Positions 55,922 to 64,000 of a DNA stretch of 64,000 bases are shown here, in pieces (within the stretch, counting starts at the first letter, position 1; every line of letters begins with the position of its first letter). This DNA is from Massospora cicadina (taxonomy: Eukaryota > Entomophthoromycota > Entomophthoromycetes > Entomophthorales > Entomophthoraceae). A program made the position numbers and the translations under genes. The notes under the pieces are model-generated. The model saw only the letters and a list, made by a program, of their open reading frames with translations, ran no database searches and had not been told where the DNA came from. The stretch is from the NCBI GenBank assembly GCA_022478985.1, contig JAKSZP010006684.1, positions 124,001 to 188,000 of the forward strand, given 5' to 3'.

Positions 55922-56760
55922 TTACATGATGACCCCTGGATAGATCCTCTTGATTTGAAGCGCTCTTTGCAAGTACCATAGTATATTCGCCTGACAGCGG
56001 CTGAGAAAAGACGACCTTTTAAGAACACGCCATATTCCTCCGCGTTTTCCAAAGGTGCAAGCGCTGGCCCATTGGCCAGGGGAGAGGAAAGTTGTGACAT
56101 AAATTTTATTTGGAGGAATCATAAACTGTGTGTTGTGCACTTCTACCTCCTTGGGATCAGGTGCTAAATCAGGGTTGCGGCTCAAAGCATTTGCCAAACC
56201 ATTATCCTTGCCCTTGGTGAACTCATACGTGAATGAGAATTGGGCAAGGGTCTCATGCCAACAGGTCTGCCGTGGGGTAAGGACATGAGGAGCGCGGTAG
56301 TACAGCAAGGCACAGTGGTCTGTATGTATCTGGAAAGGTTGGGATGAGCCATGCAAGTGGTGATGCCAATAAGTCAGCGCCTCCACCACTGCTAATAACT
56401 CCTTATCATAAATGGCGTAATTCAACTCTGGCAAAGATATCTTTCTAGAAAAATATCCCACCAGATGCTCTATCCCATCTTCGCCTACTTGTAACAAGGC
56501 AGCCGCTATGGCGAAGTTGAAGGCATCAGTTGACACAATGAACTCTTTGGAAGCGTCAACATGGTGAAGGATGGTCATGGACAACATAGTGCACTTACAG
56601 CTTGGAAAGCATCCTCCAAAACGGGGGACCACTGAAGCACTTTTGCACCACTAGCCCTATACAAGGGCGCTGCCACCTCAGAAAACTTTGGCGAGAACTT
56701 CTTGAGGAACGTAAACGTCCCCAGAAAGCTCCTCAATTTTTTCACTGAAGTAGGGGGCAG
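55922..56760 (-). pseudogene. T7 RNase H
   Basis: 'EFIVSTDAFNFAIAAALLQ' (Asp), 'LNYAIYDKELLAVVEALTYW' (Glu), 'FQIHTDHCALLYYRAPHVL' (Asp), and 'KGKDNGLANALSRNP', where the final catalytic Asp of LADALSR is Asn. A single 236-codon frame plus a short broken connection (56640-56760). Confidence 0.82.
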
Positions 56761-56763
56761 CCA

Positions 56764-57960
56764 CTAACAAGTCGCCTTCTCCTTGTCTGGAGTTATCATG
56801 TGTCCTTGGTCAAACACGACGTTGCCCAGAAAAGTGACCTGGGACTTAAAGAATTCGCACTTGCTAATCTTCAGCGTAAGGCTGGCTGCCTTTAACCGCT
56901 CCACCACTTGCCGAAGGCTTACTGCATGGGACTCCTGATCAGGGGAAAGCATCAGGATATCATCCATGTAAGCAAACGCGCATACCCCTAACAAGTCTCC
57001 CAACGCTGCATCAATGCGGCGTTGAAAGATGGCAGGGGCATTCTTAAGCCCAAAGGGCATGACCTGAAGCTGGAAAATCCCTTTTCTGGTACGGAAGGCG
57101 GTTAGCCACTCTTGTACCTTTTTAATATGAATCTTATTGAATGCATTGAGACAAACTAACTTGGAAAAGACATTAGCCTTTTCCACATAGCACGCAATCT
57201 GAGAGTCCAAAGGGATGGGATGTAGATCTGATACAGTGACGCTGTTATGGTTCTCATAGTCCACACATGGGTGCAGAGTACCATCAGACTTCTCAACAAA
57301 GAGAAGTGGAGAGCATACAGGGGATTTACGCTGAAAAATCGCACCTTTGGCTAACTGTTCCTTCACCCACACATCCAATGCCTCTTCCTCCCAAACAGTC
57401 AATGGGTAAATGGGGGATGATATACGCACCAGATCCACAGTGAGCTTGAAGTCACAATTAAACTCAGAGTGCTCAGGAAGTGCGTTGGCGGATTCTGCAT
57501 CAAAAGAGGATTCCAAAACCTCAAAGCAAGAAGTTATAGGAACTTCCACTGAGGGCTTCCGCAAAGGGTCAAGGCTATAAGGGAGATGATGGAGCCAGTG
57601 GGGCAATTCTCCCTGGGCGTTCTCTTCTGACAAAGGCACAACAAATGTGCGACCATTCTTCATGGTGAGGGACAGGGTATTCTCATTCAGGTTGGTTCTA
57701 ATGTCAAACTTTCGCCACCACTCCACACCCAAAATGATAAGGAACAGGAGGCTTTTGACCACACTGAAGTGATCAGACAAGTGGTACTTGCCCACCGATA
57801 GTTTACTGTCCCAATGATCTTCAGAGTGTGAATAACTTGGGACGCCCCTCCCCTAACCATATCACCTGACAAGTAATTCAGTTCAAGGTAGTCGGCTAGG
57901 TACTGTTCCATAAAGTTTCCAGAGGTACCAGTATCCACCAAAATAGTAGTGGTGAGCTTC
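56764..57960 (-). pseudogene. T7 protease and reverse transcriptase
   Basis: The protease frame (57687-57941) starts 'MVDTGTSGNFMEQYLADYLE' with intact DTG. The RT frame (56764-57795, 343 codons) has 'IILGVEWWRKFDIRTNL', 'PEHSEFNCDFKLTVDL', fingers 'LHPCVDYENHNSVTV', 'FSKLVCLNAFNKI' (first catalytic Asp changed to Val), 'VMPFGLKNAPAIFQRRI', and 'FAYMDDILMLS' (YMDD intact, near residue 277), then thumb 'LKISKCEFFKSQVTFLGNVV'. The junction between the two frames is a frameshift. Confidence 0.88.
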
Positions 57961-58757
57961 CCTAAAGGGGGGAAGAGGGTAGCAGTCAGTAGAAAAACCC
58001 GGAATGGTCTTTATTTATGGTAGACAATGACAACTCCTCACCAAAAATATCTTCCTATGGCTCAAGCAAGCCATCAGAATCTGTTTTGGAATCAAAAAAG
58101 GGGGAGGGATAGTTGGCTACTCTTAATACTGAGGCCACATACTTACCATGCCTTCTGCAGGTGCATATACTTTATCATATTTTAAACGAAGTTCCTTCTA
58201 CACTTCCTGAGTGCACCGGATCATGGTAGAAGTCAAATGTAGGTTCTTAGGGGTAATCTGATATACTGGAATAGGGTCCTCATCCAGGCCTTATGAACTA
58301 ATAAACTTTTAGAGGTAGAGATCAGGTTTATATTGTAAAACACATTTTCAGATGCAAATGACCCTATCCTTTGAACAGCAATGGAATGCCCAATGTTATC
58401 CAAGGCCAAGACCCCCAGGCCCATCTGCGCTGATTCTGCCAGCATCAGCTGAAAGCGCGGGCGATGTAAAGCTCATTTATTTATATTGAAAGTGACAAAT
58501 TTGGCAGAAAGCTGGGGAATCACAACTTTCAGACCTCAAAAGCGTCCATATCCACCAGGTATGAGCATGAAGGGTGGATATTTTCCAGTTGGAGGCAACC
58601 ATAATAACGCTGAGTTGCTCCAACCGTCAGGAAAAAGAGGAAACTGCAGTGAGGCTAATGACAGCCAAATCCCGCATCCAGCGCTCACTGTTCCCGCTTT
58701 GGAAAAGTTCCACATGGAAAAAGTTCGTGCACATAAAGTTAAGGGTTGGTCGACTAA
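57960..58757 (-). other. T7 region where gag is expected
   Basis: Only about 0.8 kb lies between the protease and the primer-binding site. No capsid or zinc-knuckle motif was recognised on the - strand. One frame (58233-58445) reads 'GLGVLALDNIGHSIAVQRIG'. The part next to the LTR (58540-58757) is shared with T4 and continues the LTR leader ORF. Confidence 0.4.
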
Positions 58758-59097
58758 TGTAAGGAGGGTGTCTAAAATCTCCTGTTTCCAGCGTGGTAGT
58801 GCACGGTGCACAAGGCCAACGCCAGGGAACTAGCTTTAGTACAAAAGTTATCAGAGCCCAGCAGAGGGTGCTGGAGCAATAACAACTTAGGCATATAAGT
58901 GCGATTATTGTATTAAATAACCCACCCCAAGTGACGCAGTGCACAATGAGAAAGAAGGTAAGTGACCCAGGTTGGAGGGAACCTGGGAGAACCAACGGTG
59001 CACTAGGGGATAGCTCGATAATATTGGAAATGGCAAGGTTAATGGAGCACATGACCTCCTTGAAGAGGTTCATGCACAAGAGCATTTGAAATAACAT
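58627..59097 (-). CDS. LTR leader ORF crossing the LTR border (T7)
   Basis: From the ATG at 59097, 50 nt after the predicted start, the frame is open through the LTR end (58758) and the primer-binding site to 58627, about 156 codons. It is hydrophobic: 'MLFQMLLCMNLF' at the start, 'LTFFLIVHCVTWGGLFNTII' with 'ALICLSCYC', and 'ALITFVLKLVPW'. The frame is also open upstream to 59241. T2-family LTRs carry an analogous but non-homologous-looking ORF at the same place. Function unknown. Confidence 0.5.
   Translation of the reverse strand: MLFQMLLCMNLFKEVMCSINLAISNIIELSPSAPLVLPGSLQPGSLTFFLIVHCVTWGGLFNTIIALICLSCYCSSTLCWALITFVLKLVPWRWPCAPCTTTLETGDFRHPPYISRPTLNFMCTNFFHVELFQSGNSERWMRDLAVISLTAVSSFS
58745..58755 (-). 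promoter_or_regulatory. T7 primer-binding site (self-primer type)
   Basis: The + strand reads GTTGGTCGACT, two bases from the LTR. The element strand AGTCGACCAAC can pair with the LTR start sequence. It matches 9/11 in the 5' LTR (GTTGGTTAACT) and 10/11 in the 3' LTR (GTTGGTCAACT). All mismatches fall in the single CpG. Confidence 0.65.
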
Positions 59098-59607
59098 GAA
59101 ATTAAAATGTAAAACAGGGAAAAGATTTAGTTGGGAAGTTAACCAACAAGGAATGTTGGTCGGGGAAAACATATTTAAACATTGATGGGGTAATAAGGGG
59201 TTTGCATAAATGGACCCAAGCACTGACCCACCAATATGCACACACTACCATCCAAATTGGTAGAATACGCCAAAGCCAACTTTACTTGTGTTATTGATTG
59301 AAGTTGGATTCTACCCAAAAATGTGATTTCATAAGTGGAATGGGTTTCAAAACCTGTTTCTCGATAAACCAAACTAACCCATCTGCATTTGTTATGTAGG
59401 CCAAACATTTCAACGCCTGAACCATCGTAAGGGGCTGAGCATTTGGCACCCCACTAGTATCAACCTGGGCATATTTTGCCTGTACCCAGCGTTGGTCTAG
59501 GATATACCTCAGGTCAGGGAGGGCCTGTAGCTCTACCTTCTGGGCCTTCTGGTGCCCAGCCTTATCTTTGTGGTTGGTCCCCATTATGATGTCATGTGCA
59601 CATGAAA
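58758..59607 (-). repeat. T7 5' LTR
   Basis: TGTAAGGAGGGTG to CATGAAA (the terminal CATGACA has decayed). Co-linear with 53653-54499. The U3 part encodes a 97-codon frame (59291-59584) with 'KVELQALPDLRYILDQRWVQ'. Confidence 0.88.
59137..59179 (-). promoter_or_regulatory. T7 TATA box and predicted start/self-primer
   Basis: TTTAAATATG starts at 59179, and GTTGGTTAACT starts at 59147 on the - strand, 32 nt apart, the same spacing as in T2 and T3. Confidence 0.65.
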
Positions 59608-59612
59608 GAAAA

Positions 59613-60385
59613 CTGGTCTTTATTAAGTGGCTAAGGAAGCCATCATGCTAGAATTTAGAAGCCCTATGAAGATATCTAACTGCAAACAGGAATTTATGTG
59701 GATTCAGTATAAATAAAATGAGACTCTAGTATAATCGTGGACTGTTTCTACCAGGAATCACAGATCCTGGCCAGCAAAAAAGTTCTAACAGATTTTGACT
59801 CCTGAATCGTGATGCAAGCGGTGTTACAGCACTATCATGATTTTCACAGAAAAATAAATTTGGCGTTTCTTGCCACCCTGGGTTCTGCTCGCCTAACTCT
59901 GGAGATTTTTGAACTTGGGGCGTCAAAATGGGTAATTGGTTGCACAGATTTGACACTAACCAACTAATCTTAAACTTCCTGAGAGAGCTGTAAACTTGGC
60001 ACTTGCATGCCAACTGTGCATCATCTTTCCAAATAATCCTGTGTACGATGGAAGCTTCCCTTAACCCAACGGATCTTATCTCAACCTCTTTCCTTGCAAG
60101 CTTAACCTTACAAGGAGCCTTTCTCAAAACGAGTGTCTTCAGCTGTAGTGCACTCAAGCCTGGTTACTTGCAGCCGCTACTTTTCACTAAGTTAAAGTGA
60201 AAACCAAATAAAGTACAAACTTAAGATTCTGTGAAATAGGCTGTTTATTTTAGATAAAAACTTAGTATTTTTATATTAAATACTAAAGAATTGGGATGTA
60301 AATAATAAATTGAGGGATAAATTAATTAATGGATTGGGAAAATATTGTATCTTCTTCAGAAAAGTCAGTGCAGTCTCTTCTTCAA
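59613..60385. other. Intergenic, one unrecognised ORF
   Basis: A - strand ORF of 144 codons (59726-60157) is open but shows no recognised domain. It has Cys and basic residues ('KDDAQLACKCQVYSSLRKFK'). Composition is AT-rich on either side. No element terminus seen apart from the T7 flank. Confidence 0.3.
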
Positions 60386-60940
60386 TTAATTTCTCTCTTG
60401 GTCATTCATTTTTTCTAATTCTTGAATTCGTGCACTGCAGCAGTGTGCGGAGCCTTCAGCATCAGGGTCGTTGGCTCTGTGGCTCCTGTGCGCTTCAATG
60501 GAGTCCGAATCTTCATTATCATCGGTGGACTTAATTTCTGGTTTGTTTGGTGACACCGCTTTCATTTTGTTTCGTTTTATTTCCTTTTTAGTGCACCATT
60601 TTGCACCTAGATCATTCTTTTCATTTTCTAAGCTATCCAAACAAATATTTCCATTTTGGGAGCGTATCTTATTTAGAGTTTCATCATCGCAGTTTTGCCT
60701 TTCTTTGGAGATTGGATTGTTTATCATTTTGGCCATGATATTATTGCCATTTTTACAGACAATTTGATTTAGAATATTACCATTTTTGTAGCCAATTTGA
60801 TCATATTCGGAGCTAGACTCATTTTGGTTTAGTAAATCTTGTGCTTCGTTCAGTATTTTCTTGATTCTACCAGAGGTTGAGGATTTACTCTTTTCCTGTT
60901 GTACCAAATCTGTGACAGCATTAGTAACGCAAATATCCAC
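60386..60940 (-). CDS. Uncharacterised Asn/Lys/Glu-rich protein
   Basis: 185 codons from an ATG at 60940. The protein is highly polar with no predicted hydrophobic segment. Residues about 48-100 contain repeats of a (K/Q)NGN unit: 'YKNGNILNQIV', 'CKNGNNIMAKM', 'SQNGNICLDSL', visible in DNA as repeated CCATTTTTG/ACAGACAATTTG-like blocks. The C-terminus has 'DNEDSDSIEAHRSHRANDPD'. No similarity recognised. It could be a host gene exon or a Gag of an unknown element. Confidence 0.4.
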   Translation of the reverse strand: MDICVTNAVTDLVQQEKSKSSTSGRIKKILNEAQDLLNQNESSSEYDQIGYKNGNILNQIVCKNGNNIMAKMINNPISKERQNCDDETLNKIRSQNGNICLDSLENEKNDLGAKWCTKKEIKRNKMKAVSPNKPEIKSTDDNEDSDSIEAHRSHRANDPDAEGSAHCCSARIQELEKMNDQERN

Positions 60941-60952
60941 ATCTCAAATGGT

Positions 60953-63410
60953 GGATCAAAATGAAGATTCTGAAAGACTTTTAAAGCCTCAAACAGAGCA
61001 TTGAAAGTGATCCAGACTTGAGCTCAAATTACTGTAAGACTTACAATGATGAATAAGGAGCAACCCAACTGAGTCACGACGGGGAATAAGCCCAAAGTAA
61101 AAAACAAATGGACAAGATGCAAATATGGTGCCACCAGTATGGTAAACTTGGATATGTAGCCACCCAATGTTGGATCAAGAAGCCCAAGGAGCAGGTCACC
61201 TCAGTCCTGTAGAAGGAGAAGGAAAACAATCAGGAGTTGGTAAAAGGTCCTGCGGTCTAGAGACAGAACAATCTGACACTTTGTTTAAACCTGTTCCTCA
61301 CAATATTATAAATGATGATATAGACATTTCTGTTTTTTTGTGGATGATGAAACAACTGATGCACTATATAAGGCTGTTAATATGGACGTGAATACTATCA
61401 CTAGAGCTAAAGCAAAGGTATTGACCCTGAAATAATGAAGGAATATCTCAAACATATACTTATCAACTAGTGGAAAAGATCAAATCCCTTCAAGGACCAA
61501 GAGAAGTATTTAAGAAGAAAACATATGGGGCAAAATATCCGTTCCAATTAGTGCAATCTAGGAATATTTCCCTGATCTCTCAACACAGCTATAAATTCTC
61601 TTGACTTGGCAAAGAACGCTGAAATTCACTCACTAAATACTCAATACAAAGTTTTGAGTGTACCCATGTGGATATCCTAGCTAACCAAGTGATAGTGAGT
61701 GCAATCATTGACAGTTGAGCGCCCATAAATATTGTGTTGACCAAAATGATAGAACAAATGAAGATTTCACAAACCTAGAACAACGGAAGGAAAACAGAAC
61801 AGCCCAATCAGATATGACATTATCCTGTGGAGCCTACAGTGCACTGCCACTTCATTTTAGTTCACTTGTGGTATCAGCTCCAACCATTCTGTTGGAAATA
61901 CAAAATTATGTTATCCATATTGGGATGGAGTATCCGAGAAAATTTGTAGTGAAATGTAATTTTGAGGAGAATACTTTGACCATTTTAGGGCAGACCCTGC
62001 CTTTGGTATATTAGCAGGAAGGAGAGCTTCCACTGACTAAGAAGAAAAATTTTGTAGACTTTATTTACAAAGATGGCATTGATCCCATACAGTATAAGTT
62101 TGTTGGGCAAAGACTTAGAGAAATTCTGAAGGTGATCCTGGAAAATTATGGGATCTTTTTGAGAATGAGAATGACGAACACTATACTGCCTGGGATGCAA
62201 AAATTCGTTAACACAGGTTAATGCTCGAGATCCTGGAACAACTATATATAGAAGTTGTTAGCCCATGGAGGTAATCAAGAATCAAACCAAGGGTAGCGCT
62301 TGGGATAATTATGCCAGGCCACGGAGAAATAAAGGTGCTATTGGCAATTTGGGGAAAGAATCCAAAGATAGCAAAAATTAAGTTGTTTCATTTCTCAATT
62401 AATCCTAATGGCAGAGATCAGCAAATTTCATTTTTTTGGAATGCTAATTGAAATGGAATTGCTAGCAGAACTTCCAAAAGTGTTAATATCTTAGTGGATT
62501 GAGAGAAGCTGGCTGAATTATCTGAACAGCATCGAGAAGAGGTGCTTCAACTATTTGAGAAGTATTGGGAGATATTTCAATATGATCATAACCTGGGATG
62601 CATGAAGAATATGATCCCATAAGGTCAACACATATGGATGAAACCTGTTTGAAAGTTTTGAGCTCCTGAAGATGGTGTCAGAAGATATTAGCAAGCTTGT
62701 TGAACATGGGCTCCTCATTTCTTTTTAAAGTTCATGGGGTGAGTACAGTCCTTGAAATAAAAAAGAAGGACGAATTAAATCAAGTAGTGATTGATTATTG
62801 CTGATTGAAAAATCACTAAGAAGGATTTGCATCCACAGCTGAGGATTGATGATACGCTCAATCGCCTAGGGAACACCAAATACTTTTTTCAGCGTTGAAC
62901 TTAAATTCAGGATATTTGCAAATTGATTAGCAAAGGAGGACCAAGAAAAATGTGCAATTATCACTGCACGGGGACTTTACCAGCCTACCAAAATGCCCGA
63001 ATGTGTAATGCAATGGTCACCATACAGAGAGCAATGGACTCTATCCTTAGTGATTTGAAGTTATCCTGTGTCTTAGTGTATCTGGACGATATAAATGTAT
63101 TCAGCAGGACCTTAACGGACCATTTGGAGCTCTTAGAAGAAGTGTTCAAGCGCCTGACAATGGAAAATTTGAAAATAAGCTGAATAAATCCCATTTTTTT
63201 CAAATTGGAGATTGAGTACTTGGGTTTTTATCAACTTCAGAAGGCTGTAACCGCAGCAGCAGAAGGTTATGGCAATCAAACGAATGTTAATAACAAAGAG
63301 CATTTGGGATATCCAAGTATTTCTTGTGATGGTGGCTACTATTGTTTACTCATGAAGGATTTTGCAAATATGGCAGGACCTTTTTATTCCACTTAATTAA
63401 AGGAAAAAAG
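60953..63410 (+). mobile_element. T8, degraded Ty3/gypsy element (T5-like)
   Basis: A nucleocapsid-like 'WCHQYGKLGYVATQCW' (one Cys of CCHC replaced by Tyr) lies near 61110-61160. A protease-region frame at 61715-62014 has 'CGAYSALPLHFSSLVVSAPT'. Linker and fingers fragments occur at 62450-62900. The RT palm at 62923-63183 reads 'MCNAMVTIQRAMDSILSDLK' then 'LVYLDDINVFSRTLTDHLEL', with YLDD intact, closest in this window to T5 'MCNASASFQHAMDHILRDLK'. No LTR found. The right side is lost in the artefactual sequence. Confidence 0.72.
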
Positions 63411-64000
63411 GATTCATGGAAAATTTTTTTTTTTTTTTAAAAGGGGGGCAGGAAAAAAAAAAAATTTTTTTGGGGGGGGGGTTTTTTTTTTAAAAAAGGG
63501 GGGTTTTTTTTCCCTTTTTTTTAAAAGGGGTTTTCCTTTGGTAAAATTTTAAAAAAAAATTTTTAAAAAAAGGGGGAAAAATTTTTAAAAAGGGTTTTTA
63601 AAAAAAATTTTTTTTTAAAAATTTTTTCCCCCCAAAAAAAATTTTTTCTTTTTGTTTTTTTTTTAAAAAAGGGGTTTAAAAAAGGGTTTTTTTTGGGGGG
63701 AAAAATTTAAAAAGGTTTAACCCAAATTTTTAAAAAACCCCGGGGGGGGAAAAAATTTTTTTTTTTTTTTAAAAAATTTTTTTTAAATTGGGGGCCCAAA
63801 AAAATTTTTTTTGGGGGAAAAAAAGCCTTTAAAATTCCCCCGGGGGGTAAAAACCCCAAAAAATTTTTAATTTTTTTTGGGGTTTTTTTCCCTTTTTTTT
63901 TTAAAAAAGGGCCCCCGGGAAAAAATTTTTTAAAATTTAAAATGGGAAAAAAAATTTTTTTTTAAAAAAAAATTTTTTAAATTTTAAAAACCCGGGTTTT
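63411..64000. other. Homopolymer-block sequence, probable artefact
   Basis: From about 63421 to the end almost every base belongs to a run of three or more identical bases (for example T(18), A(4), G(6), then A(12), T(7), G(10)). No coding sequence, repeat unit or biological motif is visible. It begins abruptly inside T8. This looks like failed base-calling or bad gap filling rather than genomic sequence. Confidence 0.8.

Larger units (their letters stand above)
53653..59607 (-). mobile_element. T7, best preserved chromovirus of the T4 family
   Basis: LTRs 53653-54499 (847 bp) and 58758-59607 (850 bp), flanked by GACAA (53648-53652) and GAAAA (59608-59612), 4/5 matching. On the - strand: self-primer site, about 0.8 kb without a recognisable gag, protease, RT, RNase H, integrase, chromodomain. 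Pol is in a few long frames. A lost RT Asp and an RNase H Asp-to-Asn change show it is inactive. Confidence 0.9.

Noticed and set aside
58536..58833. Overlapping ORFs on both strands at the T7 5' LTR inner border
   Set aside because: The + strand frames and the 58536-58811 frame are shadows of the longer LTR leader frame; similarity to T4 here is explained by DNA homology.
1..64000. tRNA, rRNA and CRISPR features
   Set aside because: No tRNA A/B-box pair with a cloverleaf, no rRNA core and no regularly spaced short repeats were found. A GTGGTTCAATCC string near 50456 lacks any surrounding tRNA fold.

Overview
The window is eukaryotic and is made mostly of Ty3/gypsy-type LTR retrotransposons nested in one another, with one small host-gene island. 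The elements carry a chromodomain after the integrase, and three of them show a Tf1-like self-priming arrangement. Host introns are only 32-50 nt. Together this suggests a repeat-swollen fungal genome, probably a basidiomycete or an early-diverging lineage. The species cannot be named from sequence alone, and every retroelement copy is decayed by stops, frameshifts or lost catalytic residues.

Layout. Elements are numbered T1-T8. T1 (+ strand, from about 1600 or earlier to 23813) is the oldest layer of the left part. Its reverse transcriptase is split by a solo LTR (3553-4259), its integrase by element T2 (6347-12406, + strand), and its 3' LTR by element T3 (13461-22698, - strand). T3's own left LTR contains a further solo LTR (14360-16000). 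Most junctions show 5-bp target duplications.

Host island. From about 23.9 to 28.1 kb the base composition changes: CpG is common again and no retroelement motif is visible. On the - strand, 25997-27845 encodes a TBC1D20/Gyp8-like Rab GTPase-activating protein. It has eight inferred exons, short introns, the catalytic Arg and Gln fingers, and a C-terminal membrane anchor. The 23.9-26.0 kb half is probably genic too but could not be resolved. AT-rich DNA with no gene seen follows to 29.9 kb.

Right part. T4 (- strand, 29888-45312, target duplication GTGTA) carries two nested insertions in its left LTR. Its right LTR is split by T5 (+ strand, 37678-44556, target duplication AGGGT). From 45.3 to 53.6 kb lie old fragments: chromodomain and integrase pieces (T6) and a pair of diverged direct repeats. 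T7 (- strand, 53653-59607) is the best preserved pol, and T8 (+ strand, about 60.95-63.4 kb) is a degraded gypsy remnant. The last ~590 bases (63411-64000) are homopolymer blocks that look like a sequencing or assembly artefact.

Most interesting signals. (1) T2, T3 and T7 carry an 11-nt sequence, 32-33 nt downstream of a TATA box inside the LTR, that is complementary to the primer-binding site next to the LTR. (2) The same LTRs encode a hydrophobic, membrane-type ORF that starts 50-61 nt after that predicted start. (3) Their U3 regions encode a second conserved peptide. (4) Three 17-33 bp poly-A-tailed micro-insertions with 13-16 bp target duplications share one 3' end, as expected of extremely truncated SINE/LINE copies.
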